From contig NZ_JAHXBF010000012.1 of assembly GCF_020103695.1 (NCBI RefSeq), positions 62,001-126,000 on the forward strand: a stretch of 64,000 nucleotides of DNA, given 5' to 3'. Made by a program: the position numbers and the translations under genes. Shown piece after piece: positions 54,901 through 64,000 of the stretch; the first letter of the stretch is position 1; the number at the start of each line of letters is the position of its first letter. Source of the stretch: Hyalangium versicolor (GTDB lineage Bacteria > Myxococcota > Myxococcia > Myxococcales > Myxococcaceae). A model generated the notes under the pieces. That model saw nothing but the letters and a program-made list of their open reading frames with translations, had not been told where the DNA came from and searched no databases.

Positions 54901-57900
54901 GCATCACGGCGAGCGGGACGACCACCACCCCCGTACTCCTCCCAGGGAGGGTCCATGTGCTCAACGCCTTCCGGCATCACGGCGAGCGGGACTCGTTCAG
55001 CAGGTGGGCAAGGTCGGATTCAACGGGTGCTCAACGCCTTCCGGCATCACGGCGAGCGGGACCCTACGAACCCGAACGCGAGCACCTTGTCACCCTTGAA
55101 GTGCTCAACGCCTTCCGGCATCACGGCGAGCGGGACTAGAGAGGGCTGGGGGGGCTACATGCGACGCGAGGAGTGCTCAACGCCTTCCGGCATCACGGCG
55201 AGCGGGACCCCAGCTTCGCGGTTTTGGCATCAGCCAGTCCAAGGTGCTCAACGCCTTCCGGCATCACGGCGAGCGGGACCATGCACGTCGCCTCGCTCAC
55301 TTCCTCTGCTGTCGTGTGCTCAACGCCTTCCGGCATCACGGCGAGCGGGACGCAAGCCCATGTTCGACGAGAAGGATTTCAATCTGTGCTCAACGCCTTC
55401 CGGCATCACGGCGAGCGGGACGGTACAGGGCGGCGAAGGCAATAAGGTAGCGTGAGGAGTGCTCAACGCCTTCCGGCATCACGGCGAGCGGGACCGCGGT
55501 GAGCGACGACAACGCCAGCCGGGTGGGCCCGTGCTCAACGCCTTCCGGCATCACGGCGAGCGGGACACTCCAGTAGGCACCTACCCGGACGGCACCGGTT
55601 ACTAGTGCTCAACGCCTTCCGGCATCACGGCGAGCGGGACCAGACAGGGAATCACTGATGTTGATGTCATCAGGTGCTCAACGCCTTCCGGCATCACGGC
55701 GAGCGGGACGGGAGAGGTGAAGGGCCCCTTCGGTGCCGTGGATCTGTGCTCAACGCCTTCCGGCATCACGGCGAGCGGGACGCTGCCAGCCAGTGCGTGG
55801 GACGCACACGCTCGAGGTGCTCAACGCCTTCCGGCATCACGGCGAGCGGGACCTTGGTTGTGTTGGTGCATTGGTTTGACATGGCAACGGTGCTCAACGC
55901 CTTCCGGCATCACGGCGAGCGGGACTCGCCTGGCGAGGGTCGAAGTCAGCCACCTTCACCGTGCTCAACGCCTTCCGGCATCACGGCGAGCGGGACCCAG
56001 GGCTCCTACGAGAAACCTGTATGCGCGCTCATTGTGCTCAACGCCTTCCGGCATCACGGCGAGCGGGACAGTCGAGCACGAACTGCTCACGGACCTTCGC
56101 GTGTGCTCAACGCCTTCCGGCATCACGGCGAGCGGGACTTCCTCGCCCATGAACGCTTCCTTCGCGACCTCGAAGTGCTCAACGCCTTCCGGCATCACGG
56201 CGAGCGGGACTGCTACCCGATCTTTCGATACAATATGGAATACCCGTGCTCAACGCCTTCCGGCATCACGGCGAGCGGGACCTCGCCTGAGAGGATGGAG
56301 ATCGTCGCGGCGGCCTCGTGCTCAACGCCTTCCGGCATCACGGCGAGCGGGACAACTCGGGGTGGGGGAGATCCCGCCTCGAGACATGGGTGCTCAACGC
56401 CTTCCGGCATCACGGCGAGCGGGACAACTACCACAGCATCATCGCGAACCTGCACCGTGTGCTCAACGCCTTCCGGCATCACGGCGAGCGGGACGGGGTG
56501 GGGTCTGAAAGGGCGATCTCGGCGCATTGTGCTCAACGCCTTCCGGCATCACGGCGAGCGGGACCAGGTCGATCCCGGTGTAGCGCCGACCGAGCTGGTG
56601 CTCAACGCCTTCCGGCATCACGGCGAGCGGGACCGGCGATCTCCACGCTCTGGAAAAAGGGCCTGGGAAGGTGCTCAACGCCTTCCGGCATCACGGCGAG
56701 CGGGACCTGTCTCCCCGCTCCTCCATGTGATCACGACACCGTGCTCAACGCCTTCCGGCATCACGGCGAGCGGGACATGCGAAGGGCTGATGGGCCACTG
56801 CACCACCACACCGTGCTCAACGCCTTCCGGCATCACGGCGAGCGGGACTGGTGAGTTCCTTCAGCCCGTCCACGTCCGCCTGTGCTCAACGCCTTCCGGC
56901 ATCACGGCGAGCGGGACGCGACAGGTCGGTGAAGCTCAGCGACAAGTTCGCGTGCTCAACGCCTTCCGGCATCACGGCGAGCGGGACTACGGTGACACCG
57001 GATTGCAAGCTCAGATGTCCTTCATGTGCTCAACGCCTTCCGGCATCACGGCGAGCGGGACACCAACAGGTTCAATCGCGAGGCAACGGTCTCGAAGTGC
57101 TCAACGCCTTCCGGCATCACGGCGAGCGGGACCTCTCCACGGACAAGTAGACCGAGAAGCAGTCAAGTGCTCAACGCCTTCCGGCATCACGGCGAGCGGG
57201 ACTGCCGAGAAGCCGGACCAGCATCCCGTTGCTGTGTGCTCAACGCCTTCCGGCATCACGGCGAGCGGGACCGTCCTCGTACCACTTCGTGGGGAAGCGG
57301 TACCGTGCTCAACGCCTTCCGGCATCACGGCGAGCGGGACCCCACCACGTGGCCGGCGCTGTCCAGGCGGAGTGCAGTGCTCAACGCCTTCCGGCATCAC
57401 GGCGAGCGGGACAGCGAGCCACCGTTGACGTCCGTCAGTGTGAACGTGTGCTCAACGCCTTCCGGCATCACGGCGAGCGGGACCCACCTGGGTGACGTTC
57501 TACAGCGCCCAGGAGTTCGTGCTCAACGCCTTCCGGCATCACGGCGAGCGGGACATCAGCACGAACGCAACTTCGCCAAGCTGATCGCGTGCTCAACGCC
57601 TTCCGGCATCACGGCGAGCGGGACCCTCATGGCCCGGTTGAGCAGACGCCGAGCTGGCTGTGCTCAACGCCTTCCGGCATCACGGCGAGCGGGACGAAAC
57701 GTCATCCGAGACAGCGTCACACAGGGGTAGTGCTCAACGCCTTCCGGCATCACGGCGAGCGGGACTCGACCAGTCGGCGTGTACCGACTGCGTCGCTCTC
57801 GTGCTCAACGCCTTCCGGCATCACGGCGAGCGGGACGAATGGTGAGCTCGGAGCCACCGTGGGCCTCTGCTCGTGCTCAACGCCTTCCGGCATCACGGCG

Positions 57901-60812
57901 AGCGGGACTAGAACATGACGTGTGCTCGATGTACCCATCCAGACTTGGTGCTCAACGCCTTCCGGCATCACGGCGAGCGGGACGGCGAGTTAGAGCCGTA
58001 CGTCTCTTCCAGGTCCTTGTGCTCAACGCCTTCCGGCATCACGGCGAGCGGGACACTCTCCTTCGTCTGTGGATCACCGACGCACAAGAGTGCTCAACGC
58101 CTTCCGGCATCACGGCGAGCGGGACCAGGAGCGTTGGTGATCTTCGCGAGGACAGAGCCCGGTGCTCAACGCCTTCCGGCATCACGGCGAGCGGGACTAG
58201 GACACCCGCCGTCACCATCAACCGACCCCTTGAGTGCTCAACGCCTTCCGGCATCACGGCGAGCGGGACGAAAAGTGCCGATTGAGTATTTCTCGCAACA
58301 GGCTCCGTGCTCAACGCCTTCCGGCATCACGGCGAGCGGGACCTTCCCCACTCGGGATACTCCGAGTACCAAACCGGTGCTCAACGCCTTCCGGCATCAC
58401 GGCGAGCGGGACGAAGGAGGCGGCGGAGACGTTCGCGCCACGCACCTGTGCTCAACGCCTTCCGGCATCACGGCGAGCGGGACAGGACAGCCTTTCAGGG
58501 CTTGAGCGGTGGATGGAGAAGTGCTCAACGCCTTCCGGCATCACGGCGAGCGGGACTGCTCTGCGTACACAGAGCGCCTGCGTTTTGCATCGTGCTCAAC
58601 GCCTTCCGGCATCACGGCGAGCGGGACTATGCCTTGCCGTGCTGGGATGTGATCCAGAACTGTGCTCAACGCCTTCCGGCATCACGGCGAGCGGGACTAC
58701 AAACTCACCTTGTGGGTGTTCCTCGACTGAAGGTGCTCAACGCCTTCCGGCATCACGGCGAGCGGGACACCTCACCATCACCGCCACCGCGCACGGGAAG
58801 ACTGGGTGCTCAACGCCTTCCGGCATCACGGCGAGCGGGACTCAACGGGAGAGGAGCCTACCTACTGGCTGGAGGGTGCTCAACGCCTTCCGGCATCACG
58901 GCGAGCGGGACCAGGGGGCGAGGAGTCATAGCTTCACCTTGGGCTTGTGCTCAACGCCTTCCGGCATCACGGCGAGCGGGACCGTAGGTGGCTGCGGTTT
59001 CAATCTTCGAGTCTTTGTGCTCAACGCCTTCCGGCATCACGGCGAGCGGGACGCCGTCCGCCGCATTGCGCGCATTCTCCACTTCCTGTGCTCAACGCCT
59101 TCCGGCATCACGGCGAGCGGGACCCTTGCAGGACTCAACGCCCACAGCGGACGCGGGAGGTGCTCAACGCCTTCCGGCATCACGGCGAGCGGGACATGGC
59201 GGACACGTCTCGTTTCAGCGGGCGGATAGGTGCTCAACGCCTTCCGGCATCACGGCGAGCGGGACCAGCTTGCCTCCGTCTCGGATGGCAACCTGAAGAA
59301 GTGCTCAACGCCTTCCGGCATCACGGCGAGCGGGACCGGTGTCTCCTTGTGCGTCAGCGAGATTGCGTCGTGCTCAACGCCTTCCGGCATCACGGCGAGC
59401 GGGACTCCGAATGCCGTCGGACAAGACCGGCAAGCTCAAGAATCGTGCTCAACGCCTTCCGGCATCACGGCGAGCGGGACTGCACCATCTGCTGCTGCTG
59501 CGGCTGGGCGTACTGGTGCTCAACGCCTTCCGGCATCACGGCGAGCGGGACCGACGTTCGACGCAGTGCAGGCGTTCGGGAACGAGTGCTCAACGCCTTC
59601 CGGCATCACGGCGAGCGGGACGACCATTCAGCGTGGTTGGCAAGGAATGCGACAGGTGCTCAACGCCTTCCGGCATCACGGCGAGCGGGACTCCCACTGC
59701 TTCCGGTTCTTCTCCGGGGCAATGCTGAGTGCTCAACGCCTTCCGGCATCACGGCGAGCGGGACCTCCTCCTCGCTCTCGGGAGCCTCGCCCTCATCCGG
59801 CTGTGCTCAACGCCTTCCGGCATCACGGCGAGCGGGACCATGCCCGCTGCCGGAGGTTCCACGTCACCCGCGAGTGCTCAACGCCTTCCGGCATCACGGC
59901 GAGCGGGACAGTGGGCGCAGGAGAATCCGATCGAGCGCGGCCAGTAGTGCTCAACGCCTTCCGGCATCACGGCGAGCGGGACCCTGCCGCGCCTTGGGAA
60001 AGTTGCGCAGCAGCAGCCGGTGCTCAACGCCTTCCGGCATCACGGCGAGCGGGACGGCGCCTCCCTCTCGCTGGAGTACGTGACGGGCGTGTGCTCAACG
60101 CCTTCCGGCATCACGGCGAGCGGGACTTTGGGGTCCGGGGAGCCTGCCGAACCATGTAATGTGCTCAACGCCTTCCGGCATCACGGCGAGCGGGACAGGC
60201 CCAGATCATGCTTCAGTCTCTCCAGGAGTGGTGCTCAACGCCTTCCGGCATCACGGCGAGCGGGACTCTGGAGCGCGGTCTTGCGCACGATGGGCGCGTA
60301 GTGCTCAACGCCTTCCGGCATCACGGCGAGCGGGACCTCGACGCGGCCCCTGATCGCAAGCCCCAGTACGGGTGCTCAACGCCTTCCGGCATCACGGCGA
60401 GCGGGACGCGTCCCTCCCTCGGCGCGCGTCCTTGGGACCGGCGTGTGCTCAACGCCTTCCGGCATCACGGCGAGCGGGACATCAGAGATGGACGACTGGG
60501 GATCGAACCCCTTGGTGTGTGCTCAACGCCTTCCGGCATCACGGCGAGCGGGACGTGCTGGTGCCTGCGCAAAGAGTTCGCCGATCACGTGCTCAACGCC
60601 TTCCGGCATCACGGCGAGCGGGACAAGTCCCCAGGCAGCTCGATCTGGAAGCTGGGGGATCCGTGCTCAACGCCTTCCGGCATCACGGCGAGCGGGACCC
60701 CATCTGTTTCACGAAGACGGGGATCCCGGCGTACCGGGGTGCTCAACGCCTTCCGGCATCACGGCGAGCGGGACAGCGTGGAAAGTTCAGTCCGCGCCTT
60801 GCCTGGGGGTGC

Positions 60813-60965
60813 TCAACGCCTTCCGGCATCACGGCGAGCGGGACAGCCCGTGTCAAATCCCTCGTTATTCTGCGGACTTAGACCTCCACCTTTCATGAAC
60901 CACATCGCGCCATCAGAGTTCATCCCAGTTGCACGGGCTGGCACCTCCCAACCCATCATCATCAT
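60813..60965 (-). CDS. Possible 50-residue ORF inside the CRISPR leader
   Basis: On the minus strand an AAGGAGG Shine-Dalgarno lies about 7 nt before a run of four ATG codons (MMMMGWEVPARATG...). The frame continues through the leader and stops inside the first repeat (its last residues CPARRDAGRR are repeat-encoded). The ribosome site is the best in the region, but the repeat-derived end and lack of motifs make a real product doubtful. Confidence 0.3.
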   Translation of the reverse strand: MMMMGWEVPARATGMNSDGAMWFMKGGGLSPQNNEGFDTGCPARRDAGRR

Positions 60966-61085
60966 TGAGGAACCTCCTTTCAAGCATCTATTCACGTGCC
61001 AAAGAACCCCAACCCCTCGACCTTCCATGCTTTTTTCCTTGATGGCGCCTGTCCCTGCTTCGCCATGCCTGGGTGCATGAATGCT
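60845..61085 (-). promoter_or_regulatory. CRISPR leader
   Basis: A stretch of about 240 bp between cas2 and the first repeat, less GC-rich than the genes and with T-rich runs such as GCTTTTTTCC near 61030. It is on the side of cas2/cas4-cas1 and next to the repeats with perfect consensus, as expected for the leader that carries the array promoter and integration site. I cannot place promoter boxes with confidence. Confidence 0.75.
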
Positions 61086-61379
61086 TCATAGTACACGAAA
61101 CGGCGCGGGATCCTCGGGCCACCCTTCCTTCGGGTTGATGGCCCTCACCCGCTCCACACAGCTGCCGCACAAGCCGAGGACCAGCAGCGTGTCTTCTTCG
61201 GCCATCACCTGGGCCAGTTCCCAGCGCAACTTCTCCCGATCCCGATCGTTCAACGAGCACCGAAACACCGACAACTGAAGCCGCTCCCCATACCCCCTCA
61301 TGAGCTCGTACACCTTGCGCCACCGCTTCGGGTTGCGGATATCGTAGGTGAAGAGGTACCAACGTCTGGGCTCCGCCAT
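61086..61379 (-). CDS. cas2: Cas2
   Basis: A 97-residue spacer-integration partner of Cas1. RWYLFTYDIRNPKRWRKVYELMRGYGERLQLSVFRC carries the conserved Asp of the ferredoxin-like fold (D in YDI) and the family's strand order, and ends in LLVLGLCGSC. It starts 3 bp after the cas4-cas1 stop, so the two form one transcript pointing at the array. Confidence 0.92.
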   Translation of the reverse strand: MAEPRRWYLFTYDIRNPKRWRKVYELMRGYGERLQLSVFRCSLNDRDREKLRWELAQVMAEEDTLLVLGLCGSCVERVRAINPKEGWPEDPAPFRVL

Positions 61380-61382
61380 GGC

Positions 61383-63032
61383 TCACCTCAACCTGAATGT
61401 CGCGAAGAGCCCCGGGCGGCCTGTCCACTCCTTCTCCAGCAACCGCACTTCCAGTTCCACCAGCCGTGAGTAGCTCAGAGAGTAGCCCAGGACGTTGTGC
61501 TTCCACGTCTCGCGCTTGCGCCGCTCATACAACTCGATGGCCTTGGCCCTCCCCACACGGCTCAACCAGACGTGCTCGGGTGTGACCTCGAAGTCCTCTT
61601 CCGGGTTCCAAGCCCGCCGGTTGATCGAGGCAATCAGCGGCATATCGACCAGCGGCACACGAAACTGCTCCATCAGATCCAACCCCAACGGGCCCGCCGC
61701 ACTGCGGGGCTGGTGGTAGAACCCGAACGCAGGATCCAGCCCCACGGAGATGACGGCTGCCTCCACCTCGCGGTGTACCAGTCCGTACAGAAAACCGAGT
61801 ACCGCGTTGAACCTGTCCTTGGGAGGGCGGCGGTTGCGTCCTTCGAAGCGCAGCCGAGCATCGACCTCGTCGCTGAGCAGTGAGGGCAACGCCCCGAAGT
61901 AGCGAGCAGCTCCAGCCCCCTCCAGCCCCCTCAGTGAATCCAACGAGCCGGCCTCGAGGCACTGGGGGAGCAATGCGCGAAGATCTCTCACGGCCGTAGC
62001 CACATCGGCGCGAGCCTCGGGTTCGCCGCGCGAGGCCCGCAGCAGGAAGCGAAGTTGTCCTTCCAACTTCGCGAGCACCAACCGCCTGGCGAGTCCCAGG
62101 CAGACCTGCTCTTGCCGCAGGGCCTCATATTGCCGCAATCTCCTCTGCACATTCCCGGCGCCTCCTCCCAGACCTCCCAGGTAACGCCCCCCAGCGGTGA
62201 ACCAGTGCACTCCAATGGCCTGGTGCACACACAGAGCGAGCGCCTGTGCGCTCACCTGCACGGCACCATGAGAGATGAGTGCGGCCACCGTGCGGACCGG
62301 CACTCGCACCTCCTCCCCTTCCCCTTGGGGAGGAACAATGACGAGTTGCTCCGCCTCGCGCCCTACCCGTGTCCCGGGCACCGTGACATGCAGCACCTGC
62401 CGGACATCGTCCTCGGGAAAGAGCCGTGGGAGGGCCTCGCCCTCGGCGTGGACGCGCTCCTCCTCTGGGAGACACACCGGAGCCAGGGAGCACTTTGCGC
62501 ACTTGCGCTCTTCCTTCGTCACGGGAGGGCGCTCGGTTCGAGCGCGAAGGTCCCGAGCACGCGCCACCGCTTCTCTCACCAATTGACGCAGCGCCTCGTC
62601 CAGGGGGAAACGCACCGTGGTGTCCTGTTGGTGGTAGCGCACGCGGCACTCGATGGGAATGCCAGGGAAGCGCTCCTCGGCGAGTACCGCGTAGGCGCCC
62701 ACCTGAAGCCGGTCGCTCGGCCACGCCTCGGGCCCGTTCTCTCCCGGGGCGGGCCTGCCGCGCTTGTGCTCATGAACCACCAGCACGCCGTCACGCCGGC
62801 GCAAGGCGTCCACCTTGCCATGAAGCCCTGCAGCCTCGCTGGACAACTCCAGTTCCACCCGCTCGCCGTCCTCTGCCAGTTCGACGTGTAGCCGCCGTCC
62901 CGCGTACACCGATGCATCCGCGACGCGAATCTCCTCCACCTCCTCCAAGTAGAAGAGCCGCTCGCAGTACGCCAGAGCGTGGAGCGCGTGTACGCGGATG
63001 GACTGTGTTCCCGTCCCTGCCTGAATGGACAT
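61383..63032 (-). CDS. cas4-cas1: Cas4-Cas1 fusion
   Basis: A 549-residue adaptation enzyme. The N-terminal Cas4 part (to about 205) has the first cluster Cys in YCERLFYLEE, RecB-type nuclease residues around KVDALRRRDGVLVVHEHKRG, and the Fe-S trio CAKCSLAPVC. The Cas1 part has GVQVSAQALALCVHQAIGVHW-like start features (quoted core SAQALALCVHQ), VLGFLYGLVHREVEAAV with the first metal Glu, FGFYHQPRSAAGPLGLDLMEQFR with His and Asp ligands, and DMPLIASINRRAW. Cas4 trims and orients prespacers by PAM before Cas1-Cas2 insertion. Such fusions occur in type I-G and in MYXAN-type loci. Confidence 0.93.
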   Translation of the reverse strand: MSIQAGTGTQSIRVHALHALAYCERLFYLEEVEEIRVADASVYAGRRLHVELAEDGERVELELSSEAAGLHGKVDALRRRDGVLVVHEHKRGRPAPGENGPEAWPSDRLQVGAYAVLAEERFPGIPIECRVRYHQQDTTVRFPLDEALRQLVREAVARARDLRARTERPPVTKEERKCAKCSLAPVCLPEEERVHAEGEALPRLFPEDDVRQVLHVTVPGTRVGREAEQLVIVPPQGEGEEVRVPVRTVAALISHGAVQVSAQALALCVHQAIGVHWFTAGGRYLGGLGGGAGNVQRRLRQYEALRQEQVCLGLARRLVLAKLEGQLRFLLRASRGEPEARADVATAVRDLRALLPQCLEAGSLDSLRGLEGAGAARYFGALPSLLSDEVDARLRFEGRNRRPPKDRFNAVLGFLYGLVHREVEAAVISVGLDPAFGFYHQPRSAAGPLGLDLMEQFRVPLVDMPLIASINRRAWNPEEDFEVTPEHVWLSRVGRAKAIELYERRKRETWKHNVLGYSLSYSRLVELEVRLLEKEWTGRPGLFATFRLR

Positions 63033-63174
63033 TGCTTACCCCTGTGGTTGCATCGGTAGTGTCCTACCTTATCCGTAGGGAGGCAACGGGACAACCCAGT
63101 GAACGCTTGCCGCTGCGCCTGTCGTCCTCATCGTGTCTTGCAGCTCATGGAGAAAACCCAAAGAATGGGCGCAC

Positions 63175-64000
63175 ATGAGCCTAGATCTGCCCCCTCACCT
63201 GCTGGCCAAATCACCCAAGGCTCACCTCACCCTCACGCTGGAGCAGCATTCGCTGGATACAGCGGAAGCCGCACACCATCTATTCAGGTTGGACAGGCGC
63301 TGGGGACAGGCCTGGTGCCGAATGTTTCAGTTGGACGCCAGGCAGCACTCTGCCTTTCTCCTGCATCTTCAGATAGCAGGACTTCTCCATGATCTTGGCA
63401 AGGCCAACACCGGCTTCTTGGAGGCGGTACAGCAGGGAGCCAAACAGAAGGGCCAGATCGTACGGCACGAGCATCTGAGCGCCCTGCTGCTGCATGTGCC
63501 GCAGGTGCGCGGATGGCTATCGGAGCGACTTGATCCAGACGTACTCACCGCCGCCGTGCTCTCTCATCACTTCAAGGCGTCCTCCCAGGAGGGGAACTAC
63601 AGGTGGTGCGAGGCCCGCCGCTCGGGCCGCGTCGGTTTGTTCTTCCACCACCCCGAGGTCCGGCGGGTGTTCGAGCGCATTGCCCACCTAGCTGGACTGT
63701 CCACCCCGCCCGAAGTCAAGGCCTTGACCTGGCCCGACCCAACTTGGAATCAGTGTTATACCCAGGGCCGCCAAACAGCCGTCACCCTCTGGCAGGACCT
63801 ACGAGGGAACATCCTGCGCAAGCGCCTGCTGTTGGCGGTGAAGGCAGGGCTGATTGCCGCAGATACCGTTGCCTCGGCGCTCGTGCGAGAGGGCCTCCAT
63901 CTCCGAGACTGGATCGACGGCGTCGCGCATCGCGAACCGCTCGGGCCGGACGAGATCTCCTCCAAGATCCTGGAGCCTCGCATTGCGCAGTTGAGCCGGA
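63175..64000 (+). CDS. cas3: Cas3, N-terminal HD nuclease part (runs off the window)
   Basis: An open frame of 275 residues from ATG 63175 with no stop before the edge. HD-nuclease motifs: EQHSLDTAEAAHHLF (first His), IAGLLHDLGKANTGFLEA (HD pair), VRHEHLSALLL and AAVLSHHFKA (further metal ligands). The helicase part would lie downstream. It is divergent from cas4-cas1 across a 142-bp gap that must hold both promoters. Together with the cas4-cas1 fusion it indicates a type I system; subtype (I-G or MYXAN-like) is unresolved without cas8/7/5. Confidence 0.85.
   Translation, partial: MSLDLPPHLLAKSPKAHLTLTLEQHSLDTAEAAHHLFRLDRRWGQAWCRMFQLDARQHSAFLLHLQIAGLLHDLGKANTGFLEAVQQGAKQKGQIVRHEHLSALLLHVPQVRGWLSERLDPDVLTAAVLSHHFKASSQEGNYRWCEARRSGRVGLFFHHPEVRRVFERIAHLAGLSTPPEVKALTWPDPTWNQCYTQGRQTAVTLWQDLRGNILRKRLLLAVKAGLIAADTVASALVREGLHLRDWIDGVAHREPLGPDEISSKILEPRIAQLSR

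Larger units (their letters stand above)
41321..60844 (-). CRISPR. CRISPR array, about 270 repeats of 36 bp
   Basis: Direct repeats of 36 bp, in plus orientation beginning GTGCTCAACGCC and ending GGCGAGCGGGAC, alternate with unique spacers of about 33-39 bp (period about 72). The count of about 270 is estimated from length and period, not tallied one by one. The leader lies at the high-coordinate end beside cas2, and the distal end is decayed, so transcription runs on the minus strand, where repeats begin GTCCCGCTCGCC. The 21 most distal intact repeats (to about 42798) read GAGGGGGAC; the others read GAGCGGGAC. The repeat at about 42471 has one inserted T. The subtype cannot be set from the repeat alone, but both type I and III-B genes flank it. 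Confidence 0.98.

Noticed and set aside
41321..60844. Dozens of ORFs on both strands inside the array whose products repeat LNAFRHHGERD, STPSGITASGT, AQRLPASRRAG or VPLAVMPEGVEH
   Set aside because: They are translations of the CRISPR repeat in its different frames. The repeat lacks stop codons in most frames, so spacers merely join them into long open frames.

Overview
This is a high-GC bacterial segment that reads as a myxobacterium of the Cystobacter/Archangium/Myxococcus group. The pointers are the GC-rich codon use, Hanks-type Ser/Thr kinases in unusual fusions, a Cas6 of the Cmx6/MYXAN kind, a Cas4-Cas1 fusion and a very long CRISPR array. No database search was possible, so the genus is an inference.

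Layout. (1) 1-4465: end of a von Willebrand-type gene, endonuclease V, a cereblon-like CULT-domain protein, a starch-binding/esterase lipoprotein, and a two-gene unit of a possible ubiquitin-like protein plus a minimal E1/ThiF enzyme, closed by a terminator. (2) 4688-11038: a translation-related island. It has a 51-residue leader ORF that uses all 20 amino acids, two consecutive hairpins (the second a good intrinsic terminator), 28 tightly packed tRNA genes for 19 amino acids interrupted by an HNH nuclease gene, and then a 937-residue fusion of a ClpA/B-type unfoldase with a release-factor-2-like domain lacking GGQ. (3) 11152-15827: RNase J, YajQ, an exported CBM9-like protein and RimO. (4) 16042-20930: a kinase-NTPase-TPR protein and a sigma factor fused to a kinase. 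(5) 21060-31119: a CD-NTase, a SAVED-domain protein carrying an HExxH motif, and a complete type III-B set cmr1-6 plus cas6, almost without gaps. (6) 31112-40808, opposite strand: a DUF499 ATPase / DUF1156 methyltransferase / SNF2-type helicase defence operon. (7) 41040-60844: one CRISPR array of roughly 270 repeats of 36 bp, with a decayed distal end and a leader at about 60845-61085. (8) 61086-64000: cas2, the cas4-cas1 fusion and, divergent from them, the HD end of cas3 running off the window.

How the parts may work together. The array runs leftward from the leader beside cas2/cas4-cas1. Cas6 is encoded with the Cmr genes, so one array probably feeds both a type I effector (cas8/7/5 outside the window) and the type III-B complex. 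Cas10 lacks the HD nuclease domain but keeps GGDD, so its likely output is a cyclic oligoadenylate signal. The SAVED protein, whose stop codon lies 1 nt before cmr1, is the obvious candidate receiver, and the CD-NTase is a possible second source of signal.

Two arrangements look least described: the CBASS-like pair built into the Cmr operon, and the tRNA island. The latter looks like an attenuator-controlled reserve set of tRNAs coupled to a ribosome- or nascent-chain-directed unfoldase. Both functional readings are inferences from gene order and motifs.
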